Positions 27,724 to 36,875 of a DNA stretch of 64,000 bases are shown one piece after another. Numbering within the stretch: position 1 is the first letter of the stretch; every line of letters begins with the position of its first letter. The position numbers were made by a program, and so were the translations under genes. The stretch is from the NCBI GenBank assembly GCA_017419405.1, contig JAFOLH010000006.1:456853-520852 (forward strand), read 5' to 3'. Source of the DNA: Renibacterium sp. Its GTDB lineage: Bacteria > Actinomycetota > Actinomycetes > Actinomycetales > Micrococcaceae. Under the pieces are notes generated by a model, which saw nothing but the letters and a program-made list of their open reading frames with translations, did no database searches and was not told the origin of the DNA.

Positions 27724-29051
27724 TTCAGGATCCAATCACCCGGAACCCGGCGGCCGAACTGTGGCCGGCGCCCACGGCCCAGAGTCCGGTCCAAGCAACG
27801 TTGACGGTGCCCGGCTCAAAGTCGTTGACCAACCGGTATCTGGTGTTGGCTGCGCTCTCGGATGGGCCCAGCCGGCTGCGCGCCCCGTTGCACTCGCGGG
27901 ATTCGGCCCTGATGATCGCCGCGCTGCGTCGGCTCGGCGCGCAGATCGAGGAGGCCGGCGGCGACGGCGCGTTCGGACCGGACCTGCTGGTCACTCCGAT
28001 CGACGCCGGCAAGCCGGTAGCCGCCACCTCGGTCGACTGCGGCCTGGCCGGCACCGTCATGCGCTTCGTCCCGCCCTTGGCCGCCCTGGTGCCGGGGACG
28101 GTGCGCTTCGACGGCGACCCGCATGCCCGCAACCGCCCGATGGGTCCGGTGCTCGAGGCGCTTTCCGCGCTCGGCGTGCGGCTGAGCGACGACGACGGCG
28201 GCAGCGCGCCGACCGCACTCCCGTTCACCGTGCACGGGGCCGGCAGCCTGCGCGGCGGCTACCTGGCCCTCGACGCCTCCGCGTCCTCGCAGTTCGTTTC
28301 CGCGCTCTTGCTGGCAGCGCCCCGGTTCGCCGAAGGCCTGCACCTGGAGCACATCGGAAAGCCCGTGCCGAGCCTGGAGCACATCGCGATGACCGTCCGG
28401 GTGCTGCGCGAGGCCGGCGTCCTGGTCGACGACTCGGTGCCCAACCATTGGATCGTCTTGCCCGGCCCGATCCGGGCCTTCGACGTCCAGGTGGAACAGG
28501 ACCTCTCCAACGCCGGCCCGTTCCTGGCTGCGGCATTGGTCTCCCACGGCACGGTCCGGATTCCGGGTTGGCCGGAAGGCACCAGCCAGGTCGGGGACAG
28601 CTGGCGCCAGATCCTGCAGCAGTTCGGCGCCGAGGTGACGCTCCGGGACGGCGTGCTCTCGGTAACCGGCGGGCCGCAGATCCGCGGCGTGGAACTCGCC
28701 GACACCTCGGAGTTGGCCCCCACCGTGGCGGCGCTCTGCGCCCTCGCCGAAGGACCCAGCCGGTTGAGCGGCATCGCGCACCTGCGCGGCCACGAGACCG
28801 ACCGGCTGGCCGCCCTGGCCGCTGAGATCAACGGTTTGGGCGGCGACGTCGAAGAGACCGCCGACGGCCTGCTGATTCGCCCCCGGCCGTTGCGCGCCGG
28901 CGTGTTCCACAGCTATGCCGACCACCGGATGGCCACGGCCGGCGCGATTCTGGGCCTCGCGGTCCCCGGCATCCTGGTCGAAGACATCGCCACTACGGCG
29001 AAGACCATGCCGGAATTCCCGCAGCTGTGGCACCGGATGCTGGAGCATTAG
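27720..29051 (+). CDS. aroA: 3-phosphoshikimate 1-carboxyvinyltransferase (EPSP synthase)
   Basis: A 443-residue EPSP synthase of the shikimate pathway, which joins PEP to shikimate-3-phosphate. Motifs are [19 protein letters not shown] (substrate-binding Lys/Ser/Arg), [11 protein letters not shown] (the LAGTVMR form of the PEP loop), [14 protein letters not shown], and [16 protein letters not shown] near the C-terminus. The start is GTG, overlapping the doxX stop. In other actinobacteria the aroA-rsgA-hisN order downstream of sigR is common. Confidence 0.96.
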   Translation: MIQDPITRNPAAELWPAPTAQSPVQATLTVPGSKSLTNRYLVLAALSDGPSRLRAPLHSRDSALMIAALRRLGAQIEEAGGDGAFGPDLLVTPIDAGKPVAATSVDCGLAGTVMRFVPPLAALVPGTVRFDGDPHARNRPMGPVLEALSALGVRLSDDDGGSAPTALPFTVHGAGSLRGGYLALDASASSQFVSALLLAAPRFAEGLHLEHIGKPVPSLEHIAMTVRVLREAGVLVDDSVPNHWIVLPGPIRAFDVQVEQDLSNAGPFLAAALVSHGTVRIPGWPEGTSQVGDSWRQILQQFGAEVTLRDGVLSVTGGPQIRGVELADTSELAPTVAALCALAEGPSRLSGIAHLRGHETDRLAALAAEINGLGGDVEETADGLLIRPRPLRAGVFHSYADHRMATAGAILGLAVPGILVEDIATTAKTMPEFPQLWHRMLEH

Positions 29052-30139
29052 TGGCCCGCGATTGGGATGAATCGGACGTCCGGATCCGGCCGAACAAAAA
29101 GGGCAGCAAGCCGCGCACCAAAGACCGGCCGGCCCATGCGGACGCGCTGATCGGCCGGATCATCACGGTAGACCGCGGCAGGTACACCGCAATCGTGGAC
29201 GAAGCCGGACCGGACGAGCGGCTGCTGGTCGCGGCCCGGGCCCGCGAGTTGCGCAGATCCCCGGTCGTGGTCGGCGATTTCGTGGCCTTGGTCGGCGACA
29301 CCTCGGGCGAGCCGGACACCTTGGCCCGGCTGGTCCGGATCGAAGACCGGCGGACGCTGTTGCGTCGTTCCGCCGACGATACCGATCCGGTGGAACGGGT
29401 TCTGGTGGCCAATGCGGACCAATTGGTGATCGTGGTTGCGGCGGCCAATCCGGAACCGCGCACCGGGTTCATCGACCGGGCTCTGGTCGCCGCTTACGAC
29501 GCTGGTCTGGACCCGCTCCTGCTGATCACCAAAACCGATGTCAAAGACCCGGCGGAACTGCTGGCGCACTACGAGCAACTCGATTTCACCATCGTGCTGA
29601 GCCGAACCGTCGGGCAGGGTTCGGCGCAACCCGGCGAGCACCGCACGCCGCATCTGGAGAGCGATGCGGTGGAACGTCTGAGCGAACACCTGGCCGGGAA
29701 AGTCTCGGTTCTGGTGGGCCACTCCGGCGTCGGCAAATCCACCATGGTCAACGCGCTGACCGGCTCGAACCGGGCCACCGGCGGAGTCAATGCGGTCACC
29801 GGCCGCGGCCGGCACACCTCGTCCTCGGCCTTGGCGTTGAAACTCGTCGATGTGCAGACCGGCGAGCCCAGCCCGGGCAGCTGGATCATCGACACGCCCG
29901 GCATCCGCTCCTTCGGCCTGGCCTTGGTTGATCCAAACCGGATTCTGCGCGCGTTCCCCGACCTGGAACCCGGCATCGAGGACTGCCCGCGCGGCTGCAA
30001 GCACGACGACGACGCACCGGAATGCGGTTTGGACGGCTGGGTGTCCGCCGGGCACGCCGGTGACAGCGGGCCGGCCCGGCTGGCCTCCTTCCGGCGGCTC
30101 CTGGCAGCGGTTTCCGGAAGCCCCACGGCCACGAACTGA
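29051..30139 (+). CDS. rsgA: Ribosome small-subunit GTPase RsgA
   Basis: A 362-residue circularly permuted GTPase that checks late 30S assembly. The OB domain is residues about 30-105. The GTPase motifs come in permuted order: G4 TKTD, G1 GHSGVGKST, G3 DTPG. The zinc motif is CPRGCKHDDDAPECG near the end. The start is GTG at 29051, overlapping the aroA TAG by one base. The N-terminus is basic (RIRPNKKGSKPRTKDRP). Confidence 0.94.
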   Translation: MARDWDESDVRIRPNKKGSKPRTKDRPAHADALIGRIITVDRGRYTAIVDEAGPDERLLVAARARELRRSPVVVGDFVALVGDTSGEPDTLARLVRIEDRRTLLRRSADDTDPVERVLVANADQLVIVVAAANPEPRTGFIDRALVAAYDAGLDPLLLITKTDVKDPAELLAHYEQLDFTIVLSRTVGQGSAQPGEHRTPHLESDAVERLSEHLAGKVSVLVGHSGVGKSTMVNALTGSNRATGGVNAVTGRGRHTSSSALALKLVDVQTGEPSPGSWIIDTPGIRSFGLALVDPNRILRAFPDLEPGIEDCPRGCKHDDDAPECGLDGWVSAGHAGDSGPARLASFRRLLAAVSGSPTATN

Positions 30140-30208
30140 GCTGGTTCCAGAGCCGGCCGGTTCCGCGAAATACCCGGAAAAAGCCGGAATCAGGATAGCG
30201 TTGGAGCT

Positions 30209-31021
30209 ATGAATTTCGCGCCGCAAGGCTACAACGATGATCTGCGCCTGGCGCACGTGCTGGCAGACTCAGTCGACGCCCAGACCATGGACCGGTTCAA
30301 GGCCCTGGATTTGCGGATCGAGACCAAGCCGGACCTGACCCCGGTCACCGACGCGGACAAGGGTGCCGAAGAAGCGATCCGCAGCCAGCTTTCCCGGGCC
30401 CGGCCCCGGGATGCGATTCTGGGCGAGGAATTCGGCAGCATCGGCCATGGCCCGCGACGCTGGATCATCGACCCGATCGACGGCACCAAAAACTTCGTCC
30501 GCGGCGTGCCGGTATGGGCTACTTTGATCTGCCTGGTCGACGAAGGCGTACCGGTAGTCGGCGTGGTCAGCGCCCCGGCTCTGGGCAAACGCTGGTGGGC
30601 TTCCAAGGGGACCGGCGCCTTCACCGGCAAGTCCTTGGCCGCGGCCAGCCGGCTCAAAGTCTCCAATGTTTCGAAACTCTCCGACGCCTCGATGTCCTAT
30701 TCTTCGTTGAAAGGTTGGCGGGAACGCGGGAACCTCGACGAATTCACCAGCTTGATGGACTCGACGTGGCGGACCCGCGCCTATGGCGATTTCTGGTCCT
30801 ATTGCCTGGTCGCCGAAGGCGCCGTGGACATTGCCTGCGAACCGGAGCTGAATTTGTACGATATGGCCGCGCTGGTGCCAATCGTCACCGAGGCCGGAGG
30901 CCGGTTCACCTCGCTCGAAGGCGCCGATGGCCCCTTCGGCGGCAACGCTCTGGCGACCAACGGCATCCTCCATTCCGAGGTGCTGCAGATGCTCAACCCG
31001 AATCTGGATCCGCTGCTCTGA
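30209..31021 (+). CDS. hisN: Histidinol-phosphatase, inositol-monophosphatase family
   Basis: A 270-residue IMPase-fold phosphatase. Metal sites are seen in [22 protein letters not shown] and [20 protein letters not shown]. The [13 protein letters not shown] segment matches actinobacterial HisN, which removes phosphate from histidinol phosphate in histidine synthesis. It is separated from rsgA by 69 bases and probably belongs to the same operon. Confidence 0.9.
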   Translation: MNFAPQGYNDDLRLAHVLADSVDAQTMDRFKALDLRIETKPDLTPVTDADKGAEEAIRSQLSRARPRDAILGEEFGSIGHGPRRWIIDPIDGTKNFVRGVPVWATLICLVDEGVPVVGVVSAPALGKRWWASKGTGAFTGKSLAAASRLKVSNVSKLSDASMSYSSLKGWRERGNLDEFTSLMDSTWRTRAYGDFWSYCLVAEGAVDIACEPELNLYDMAALVPIVTEAGGRFTSLEGADGPFGGNALATNGILHSEVLQMLNPNLDPLL

Positions 31022-31103
31022 ACCGCAAGGCGCCCTGGATCCGCGGGGCCGGGATTGTTGCGTAACACTTTGTCCCGGTCCGCGGAACTCCTCTAGGCTG
31101 GTG

Positions 31104-31188
31104 CCAGGTCACGAGTGCCAGCGTCAAACCCCGGTTTGCTGGCCGGCAACCCTCCTTTCGCGGCGGGGTGCCCCGGGTGACGACCTGG
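31104..31188 (+). promoter_or_regulatory. SAM-IV riboswitch
   Basis: The leader folds as a SAM-IV aptamer: P1 CCAGGTC (31104-31110) pairs with GACCTGG (31182-31188). Inside are GAGTGCCAGCG, the P3-type hairpin CCCCGGTTTGCTGG, GGCCGGCAACCCTCC and GGTGCCCCGGGTGACGA, all typical of the class. SAM-IV is confined to actinobacteria and turns genes off when S-adenosylmethionine is high. Downstream hairpins (31190-31230) may form the pseudoknot and the expression platform before the ATG at 31274. Confidence 0.9.
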
Positions 31189-31273
31189 CCGGACCGGTGC
31201 GGTCCCGGCAAGCGCGGATCCCCGGTGCCCCGGTTGTTGTGCCGGGCCAGGGATTCTCAACAGACGAGGTCCC

Positions 31274-32674
31274 ATGAGCATTTCCATTCTCGAAAATCCC
31301 GAATCCACCGCCGTTTCCGCAGATCAGGCCTTGTTGGCCGTGGTCGGCGCGGACTTGCAGGCCCCGCTGATCCAGGGCGGGCAGCGGCGCTATGTGAATC
31401 TCGACTACGCCGCCTCGGCTCCTGCGGTGAGTGCTGTCGCGGATTACTTGCAGGAAATCCTGCCGTACTACGCGAGCGTGCACCGGGGAGCCGGATTCGC
31501 GTCCCAAATCAGCACCTCGGTCTATGAGAACGCGCGCAACATCGTGCGGGATTTCGTCGGCGGCCGCCCCGACGACGCGGTGATCTTCACCCGGAACACC
31601 ACCGATGCGCTCAATCTGCTGGCCCGTTGCCTACCGGAGCCCGGATCGGTCGGCGGCGGCGATGTGCTGTACCTGGACATCGAGCACCACGCCAACCTCC
31701 TGCCATGGCAAGCCCTGCCGCACCGCAGCGTGCTGGCGGCCGACTCGATCGCGGAGACCATCGCGGTGCTGGAAAGCGAATTCGCCGCCGGACCGGTCGC
31801 ATTGCTGGCCGTGACCGGCGCTTCCAACGTCACCGGGGAAATCCTGCCGATCGCCGAATTGGCGGCCTTGGCACACCGCCACGGTGCCCGGATCGTGGTC
31901 GATGCGGCGCAATTGGCACCGCACCGCAGGATCGACTTGGCCGGCTCCGGCGTGGACTACCTCGCCTTTTCCGGGCACAAGCTCTACGCCCCCTTCGGTT
32001 CCGGTGTTCTGATCGGCCGGCCGGACTGGTTGGACTCCGGGTTGCCCAATCTGTTCGGCGGCGGAGCCGTCCGGGAAGTCCGACTGGATTCGGTCAGTTG
32101 GGCGGACGGGCCGGCCCGGCATGAAGGCGGCACCCCGAATGTGCTCGGTGCTGCGACTTTGGCGCACGCGGCCGAAGTCCTGGCCGGCTTGGACCAGACC
32201 GACTGGCAGCAGCACGAGGAATCGTTGCGCAGCGCCCTGGTCTCGGCGCTGGAAGCGATTCCGGGAGTCCAAGTGCACCGCTTGTTCCGGGACTCGGCGG
32301 ACTATCCGGGCAGCGGCAGCATCGGCGTGGTGAACTTTTCGATCGAAGGGTACGACGCCGGTTTGGCCGCAGCGTTCCTCTCCGCCGAGTTCGCGGTGGG
32401 CGTACGCGACGGCCGCTTCTGCGCCCATCCCCTGCTGCGCCGGTTGGGCTTGCCGTCCGGTTCGCTGCGGGCCAGCTTCGGCGTCGGCTCCCGGCTGGAG
32501 GACGTGCAGCGCCTCGCCGACGGCGTCCGGCAACTGGTCGAGACCGGCCCCGCCGCCGACTATGTGGTCGATGCCGGACGCTGGGTTCCGGCGGACGACT
32601 TCCGGGAATTCCCGCAGTGGGCTCCGAACACGCCCGGGACCGCTGGTGCGGCCCCGTGCCGGGCCACGGACTGA
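31274..32674 (+). CDS. Class V aminotransferase, cysteine desulfurase-like
   Basis: A 466-residue PLP enzyme. The conserved YVNLDYAASAPA start, the AQLAPHRRIDLA region and the PLP lysine in FSGHKLYAPFGSGVLIG place it among cysteine desulfurase/selenocysteine lyase-like proteins (CsdA, EgtE). It is controlled by a SAM-IV riboswitch, so it should serve sulfur metabolism under low SAM. The unusual C-terminal extension of about 40 residues (ADYVVDAGRWVPADDFREFP) is outside the fold. Substrate not provable here. Confidence 0.85.
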   Translation: MSISILENPESTAVSADQALLAVVGADLQAPLIQGGQRRYVNLDYAASAPAVSAVADYLQEILPYYASVHRGAGFASQISTSVYENARNIVRDFVGGRPDDAVIFTRNTTDALNLLARCLPEPGSVGGGDVLYLDIEHHANLLPWQALPHRSVLAADSIAETIAVLESEFAAGPVALLAVTGASNVTGEILPIAELAALAHRHGARIVVDAAQLAPHRRIDLAGSGVDYLAFSGHKLYAPFGSGVLIGRPDWLDSGLPNLFGGGAVREVRLDSVSWADGPARHEGGTPNVLGAATLAHAAEVLAGLDQTDWQQHEESLRSALVSALEAIPGVQVHRLFRDSADYPGSGSIGVVNFSIEGYDAGLAAAFLSAEFAVGVRDGRFCAHPLLRRLGLPSGSLRASFGVGSRLEDVQRLADGVRQLVETGPAADYVVDAGRWVPADDFREFPQWAPNTPGTAGAAPCRATD

Positions 32675-32725
32675 CGGCCGTTCGCAGTATTCTGGAGACC
32701 TCAGTTTTCCAGCAGGAGGCAATCC

Positions 32726-33490
32726 GTGAGCCAGACGCCCACCGGTCCGAAACTCGACGATTCGCGCCGCTTGGAGTTGGCCGGGGCGTTCCAGAGCGGC
32801 GGCGAACTCTATGACCGGGTGCGGCCGGGGTACCCCTCCGGTGCTGCCCGGTGGCTGATCCCGGAGCATGCCGGAGCCGTGGTCGACTTGGGCGCCGGGA
32901 CCGGCAAGTTCACCGAGCGCCTGGTTGAGCACGGCCTCCGGATCACCGCGGTGGACCCTTCGCAGAACATGCTCGACCAGCTGGCTGCCCGGCTGCCCCG
33001 GGTCGCCACCGTGCGCGGCACCGCCGAACAGACCGGCTTGCCCGATTCCAGCGCGGACGCGGTCTTCGTGGCCCAAGCCTGGCATTGGTTCGACCAGGAG
33101 TCAGCGAGCGCGGAAATAGCCAGGATCTTGCGCCCGGGCGGAACCTTGGGCCTGATTTGGAACCAGCTGGACGTCCGCATTCCATGGGTGCACCGGTTGT
33201 CCCGGATCATGCACGCGGGCGACGTGCACGACGAGAACCACGTGCCATTGATCGGCACGCAATTCGAGGCCGCGGAGCCGCATCTGATGCGCTGGAGCCA
33301 GCCGCTCACTCCCGAGGGGCTCATCGAACTGGTGAAGTCCCGCAGCTACTATTTGCGGGCCGGTGAAGCGGACCGGGCACGGGTCCGGAAGAACATGGAT
33401 TGGTATCTTTTCGAACACTTGGGGCACCAGCCCGCGGAACCGATCGACTTGCCCTATCTGAGCATCGCCTGGCGTGCCCGGAAACGCTGA
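32726..33490 (+). CDS. SAM-dependent methyltransferase
   Basis: A 254-residue class I methyltransferase. The start is GTG behind AGGAGG (32713). Motif I is VVDLGAGTGKFTERL (residues about 50-64), motif II is ITAVDPSQNML, and AQAWHWFD is the methyltransf_11 signature. The target could be a small molecule such as a quinone or fatty acid. It lies 51 bases after the aminotransferase and may sit downstream of the same riboswitch, which would link a SAM user to SAM control. Confidence 0.85.
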   Translation: MSQTPTGPKLDDSRRLELAGAFQSGGELYDRVRPGYPSGAARWLIPEHAGAVVDLGAGTGKFTERLVEHGLRITAVDPSQNMLDQLAARLPRVATVRGTAEQTGLPDSSADAVFVAQAWHWFDQESASAEIARILRPGGTLGLIWNQLDVRIPWVHRLSRIMHAGDVHDENHVPLIGTQFEAAEPHLMRWSQPLTPEGLIELVKSRSYYLRAGEADRARVRKNMDWYLFEHLGHQPAEPIDLPYLSIAWRARKR

Positions 33491-33524
33491 GCCTGCTTGC
33501 AACCGGCACCCTTCGGATCTACTA

Positions 33525-33562
33525 TTTCGGTATGCCTAAATTTATTGATTAGGTATGCCGAC
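33525..33562 (+). promoter_or_regulatory. Two MntR-type operators upstream of mntH
   Basis: Two copies of a GGTATGCC core, TTTCGGTATGCCTAAA (33525) and GATTAGGTATGCCGAC (33547), each roughly palindromic, stand 22 bases apart just before mntH. The pattern fits DtxR/MntR boxes (TTTAGG-N4-CCTAAA). The mntR gene two genes on is the obvious binder. The second site overlaps the ATG at 33555, which speaks against that start. Confidence 0.72.
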
Positions 33563-33578
33563 TTCAGGAGGGTGGCCC

Positions 33579-34829
33579 GTGCTGCAGAAAACCGCGGCCA
33601 AGGCAGTACCGGTCCGCACGATTTTCATGCTGGGCCCGGCGTTCGTTGCCGCGATCGCCTATGTGGACCCCGGGAACGTCGCGGCGAACCTGACCAGCGG
33701 AGCCAAGTTCGGCTACCTTCTGGTCTGGGTCCTGGTGGCCGCGAACCTGATGGCGATGATGGTGCAATACCAATCCGCGAAACTGGGCCTGGTCACCGGC
33801 AAATCCTTGCCCGAGATGCTCGGATCCCGATTGCGCAAACCAGCCCGCCGGGCCTTTTGGCTGCAGGCGGAACTCGCCGCGATGGCCACCGACTTGGCCG
33901 AGGTGATCGGCGGCGCGATTGCACTCAATCTGCTGTTCGGCTTGCCGCTCCCGGTGGGCGGGCTGATCGTCGGGGTGCTCTCGATGATCATGCTCACCGT
34001 GCAGAACCGGTACGGCCAGCGCCAATTCGAGTCGGTGATCGTCTTCCTGCTGGCGATCATCACGGTCGGCTTCCTGTTCGGACTGCTGCTCAGCCCGCCG
34101 GATCCGGCCGAGGCGGTGGGCGGGCTGCTGCCGCGTTTCGACGGCGCCCAGTCGGTGCTGCTCGCCGCCAGCATGCTGGGCGCCACCGTGATGCCGCACG
34201 CGATCTACCTGCATTCGGCTTTGGCCAGGGACCGGCACCGGCCGGCCGGCTCGGCCGCCCCGGACAACGGGAGGCTGCGGAAGCTGATCAAAGCCAATCG
34301 GCTGGATGTGATCATCGCCTTGCTGATCGCCGGCACCGTCAACATCGGGATGCTGCTGCTCGCCGCAGCCACGCTTCGCGGCGCCGAGGGCACGGACAGC
34401 ATCGAGGGCGCACACCAAGCGATTACTTCGGCACTCGGGCCGGCCGTGGGAATCGTCTTCGGCGTCGGGCTGTTGGCCTCCGGCCTGGCCTCGACCTCGG
34501 TCGGCTGCTATGCCGGGGCCACCATCATGTCCGGACTGCTGTCGATCCGGGTGCCACTGCTGCTGCGCCGGGTGATCAGCCTGATCCCGGCGATCCTGCT
34601 GCTCAGCTTCGGCGTGGATCCCACCTGGGCCCTGGTCGTGAGCCAAGTCGTGCTGAGCTTCGGCATCCCGTTCGCGCTCATCCCCTTGCTGCGGATGACC
34701 TTCAGCGCCGAAATCATGGGTGAGCACCGCGACGGCCTACCCCTGCGGGTGCTCTCGGTGATCAGCGCGGCCTTGATCGTCCTGCTCAATGTGGCGTTGA
34801 TCGTGCTCACCGTGACCGGGGCCGGCTGA
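33579..34829 (+). CDS. mntH: Nramp-family manganese transporter
   Basis: A 416-residue proton-coupled divalent metal importer with eleven membrane segments. Metal site motifs are DPGNVAANLTSGA (TM1) and GATVMPHAIYLHSA (TM6). I use GTG 33579, which has AGGAGGG six bases before; an ATG at 33555 lies inside the operator and has no such site. It leads the Mn module with mntR and two crcB genes. Manganese is the main substrate in this family, with iron and cadmium possible. Confidence 0.92.
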   Translation: MLQKTAAKAVPVRTIFMLGPAFVAAIAYVDPGNVAANLTSGAKFGYLLVWVLVAANLMAMMVQYQSAKLGLVTGKSLPEMLGSRLRKPARRAFWLQAELAAMATDLAEVIGGAIALNLLFGLPLPVGGLIVGVLSMIMLTVQNRYGQRQFESVIVFLLAIITVGFLFGLLLSPPDPAEAVGGLLPRFDGAQSVLLAASMLGATVMPHAIYLHSALARDRHRPAGSAAPDNGRLRKLIKANRLDVIIALLIAGTVNIGMLLLAAATLRGAEGTDSIEGAHQAITSALGPAVGIVFGVGLLASGLASTSVGCYAGATIMSGLLSIRVPLLLRRVISLIPAILLLSFGVDPTWALVVSQVVLSFGIPFALIPLLRMTFSAEIMGEHRDGLPLRVLSVISAALIVLLNVALIVLTVTGAG

Positions 34830-34867
34830 GTACCGGCAGTCTGGCGCGGCAACCGAAAGGTATGGTG

Positions 34868-35581
34868 GTGACTGTGAAGGCGAACCCCACCTCATCGAGC
34901 GTCGAAGACTACGTGAAGACCATTTACGGCTACACCGAATGGCAGGACAAACCGATCAACTCTTCGCAGTTGGCGGCCCGCCTGGGCGTCGCCAACTCTT
35001 CGGTCTCCGAAATGGTGCGCAAGCTCAAGGACTCCGGATTGGTCGACCACCAGCCGTATGGCAGCATCCGGCTTACCGAAAAGGGCCTGGCTCTGGCGCT
35101 GTCCATGGTCCGCCGGCACCGGCTCCTGGAAACGTACCTGGCGCAAGAACTCGGTTACCGCTGGGACCAAGTCCACGACGAAGCGGAGACTTTGGAACAC
35201 GCAGTCTCCGACACCTTCATCGAACGGCTGTCCGCGAAATTGGGCCACCCGGTCCGGGACCCGCACGGAGATCCGATTCCCGGACCGGATGGCCGCATCG
35301 AGCTGCCGTCCGCCCACCGCCTGGCCGAGCTCGATTCCGGGCACCGGGGCCAGATCATCCGGATCAGCGACGAAAACCCGAGCTTGCTCCGCTATTTGGA
35401 CGACGAGCGGATCGAACTCGACGCCGCAGTCGAAGTCGTCGGACGCAGGCCGTTCGGCGGCGCTCTGGTGGTGCGGTTCGGAGCCGGCGAGGCAAGCCGG
35501 GAGCTCGATGTGAGCGACGAAGTCGGATCTGCCTTGTGGGTCAGCGATACCGCGGTGCACCAAGGCTGCGCACTGCGGTGA
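34868..35581 (+). CDS. mntR: DtxR-family manganese regulator MntR
   Basis: A 237-residue DtxR-type repressor. The N-terminal winged helix covers residues 10-70 (NSSQLAARLGVANSSVSEMV), the dimer/metal domain 75-140 (HRLLETYLAQELGYRWDQVH with metal ligands), and a C-terminal SH3-like FeoA domain (HRGQIIRISDENPSLLRYLD) completes it. Of the close starts ATG 34862 and GTG 34865, 34868 and 34874, 34868 has the best spacing to GAAAGG. It overlaps crcB by four bases. It senses Mn(II) and should close mntH. Confidence 0.9.
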   Translation: MTVKANPTSSSVEDYVKTIYGYTEWQDKPINSSQLAARLGVANSSVSEMVRKLKDSGLVDHQPYGSIRLTEKGLALALSMVRRHRLLETYLAQELGYRWDQVHDEAETLEHAVSDTFIERLSAKLGHPVRDPHGDPIPGPDGRIELPSAHRLAELDSGHRGQIIRISDENPSLLRYLDDERIELDAAVEVVGRRPFGGALVVRFGAGEASRELDVSDEVGSALWVSDTAVHQGCALR

Positions 35582-35997
35582 GCCGATCGCCGAACCGGCC
35601 GCCCGGCTCCGCTTGGTTGAGCGTTGCCCTGGCGGGCTTCGCGGGCACCGAGCTCCGCTACGGACTGGGGCTGCTTTTCCCCGAGGGCGCCACGGCGTTT
35701 CCGGCCACCACGTTTTCGATCAACGTCGTGGGCAGCCTGGCCCTCGGTCTGCTGACCGGGTTCTGGTCCGTCCGGCCCGCAGCCTGGTGGGTCAGGGCTG
35801 CACTCGGGCCCGGATTGCTCGGGTCCTTCACCACGTTCTCCGCAGTGGTCTACGCGGTGGACCAGTATGCGCGCCAAGGATTGACCGGCCTCTGGGTGGT
35901 TTACCTGCTGTGCAGCCTGATCGCCGGCTTGGCCGCCGCCTGGCTCGGCTTGAAAGGCGGCTCCCAATGGGCAGCCCGTCGGGAAGCCACATCATGA
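35578..35997 (+). CDS. crcB: Fluoride exporter subunit CrcB (first copy)
   Basis: A 139-residue Fluc/CrcB fluoride channel protein with four membrane spans. Signatures are AGTELRYGLGL, NVVGSLALGLLTG and GLLGSFTTFSAVVYA, which contain the conserved Asn and the Phe box. The start GTG overlaps mntR (GTGA). Tandem Fluc genes typically assemble as antiparallel heterodimers. Confidence 0.9.
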   Translation: MSRSPNRPPGSAWLSVALAGFAGTELRYGLGLLFPEGATAFPATTFSINVVGSLALGLLTGFWSVRPAAWWVRAALGPGLLGSFTTFSAVVYAVDQYARQGLTGLWVVYLLCSLIAGLAAAWLGLKGGSQWAARREATS

Positions 35998-36377
35998 CTG
36001 CTGCTTTGTGGATCGGCCTGGCCGGGATGTTCGGTGCGCTCCTGCGATTCGGCATCGATGCCTGGTTGGCCGTCGGCGGCCGGTTTGCGGCCGGCCGGCC
36101 GCGGCATTTCCCGCTGGCCACTCTGCTGGTCAACGCCGTCGGCAGTTTCGTGATCGGCCTGGCCGGCGGGCTGAGCCTGAATGCGCAGATTTCGGCCGAA
36201 TGGCACGCGGTGATCGCCACCGGGCTGGCCGGCGGGCTGACCACGTTCAGCTCCTTCACGGTCGCCACGGTGGCCCTGTGGCAACAGGGCCGGCGGGCCG
36301 CCGCCATCGGCAATATCGCGTTGAACGTCGGCGTCGGACTCACCCTGGCTTGGCTCGGGCTGGTCCTGGCCGGTTGA
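35994..36377 (+). CDS. crcB: Fluoride exporter subunit CrcB (second copy)
   Basis: A 127-residue partner of the previous gene, with which it overlaps by four bases (ATGA). It has the same four-span layout with MFGALLRFGID, NAVGSFVIGLAGG and AGGLTTFSSFTVATV. The two subunits differ clearly in sequence, so a heterodimeric channel is the likely product. The coupling to mntR is unusual; no fluoride riboswitch is seen upstream. Confidence 0.9.
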   Translation: MTAALWIGLAGMFGALLRFGIDAWLAVGGRFAAGRPRHFPLATLLVNAVGSFVIGLAGGLSLNAQISAEWHAVIATGLAGGLTTFSSFTVATVALWQQGRRAAAIGNIALNVGVGLTLAWLGLVLAG

Positions 36378-36399
36378 CCCGCCGAACCGAATGGCGTTC

Positions 36400-36420
36400 G
36401 GCCGGATGATCCGTCCGGCC
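36400..36420. terminator. Hairpin between crcB and yrdB genes
   Basis: GGCCGGA and TCCGGCC form a 7-bp stem around a 7-base loop in the 53-base gap between convergent stops. It can serve both strands. Confidence 0.55.
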
Positions 36421-36430
36421 AGCGCCGAGG

Positions 36431-36820
36431 TCAGCCGAGTCGCTTGAGATAAAAACTGAGCCAGGTGTTCGCTGCGGCAAAAATCATCAGCAACAAGCCG
36501 ACGACGACGGCTTGGACCAGAATCAAAGCGACGCCGGCGAGCAGGAACAACAGCAAGGCGACGAGCGGCTGGGCCGGCCAACGGATCCGCAGCCTCGCCT
36601 TCGGCGCCATCAGCAGCGTCCAGAAGGCCACCAGCAGCGCCGCGATGAGCAACCCCAGGATCAAACCCAGCGGCGCGGCAAAAGTCTTGAACGCCCAGAA
36701 AAATCCGGCCACCAGGAGCGCGACCTCCAAGACGAAGCCGATCAGTCCGTTGGCGATGGTCAAATTCCGCCGGGCCGGACTCTCCCGCCGGCTCACCGAA
36801 TCACTCGCTCGGCAGGGCAC
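36431..36820 (-). CDS. YrdB-family membrane protein (DUF2568)
   Basis: A 129-residue protein with four membrane spans. ANGLIGFVLEVALLVAGFFW, FWTLLMAPKARLRI and the late AAANTWLSFYLKRLG match the YrdB/DUF2568 family. Function unknown. A leading stretch of about 18 basic residues precedes the first span. It lies downstream of the MFS gene's opposite end and forms its own unit. Confidence 0.72.
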   Translation of the reverse strand: MPCRASDSVSRRESPARRNLTIANGLIGFVLEVALLVAGFFWAFKTFAAPLGLILGLLIAALLVAFWTLLMAPKARLRIRWPAQPLVALLLFLLAGVALILVQAVVVGLLLMIFAAANTWLSFYLKRLG

Positions 36821-36875
36821 GGTGCGTATTCCATATCCAGCATCCTAACAACGTGCCCGGTCCGCATTCGGCAGG

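Noticed and set aside
33555..33578. Additional eight residues at the N-terminus of MntH
   Set aside because: The codon lies in the operator and no ribosome binding site fits.
35500..35600. Fluoride riboswitch before the crcB genes
   Set aside because: The genes overlap mntR directly and no aptamer-like sequence with the GGxGAUG-type core is present.
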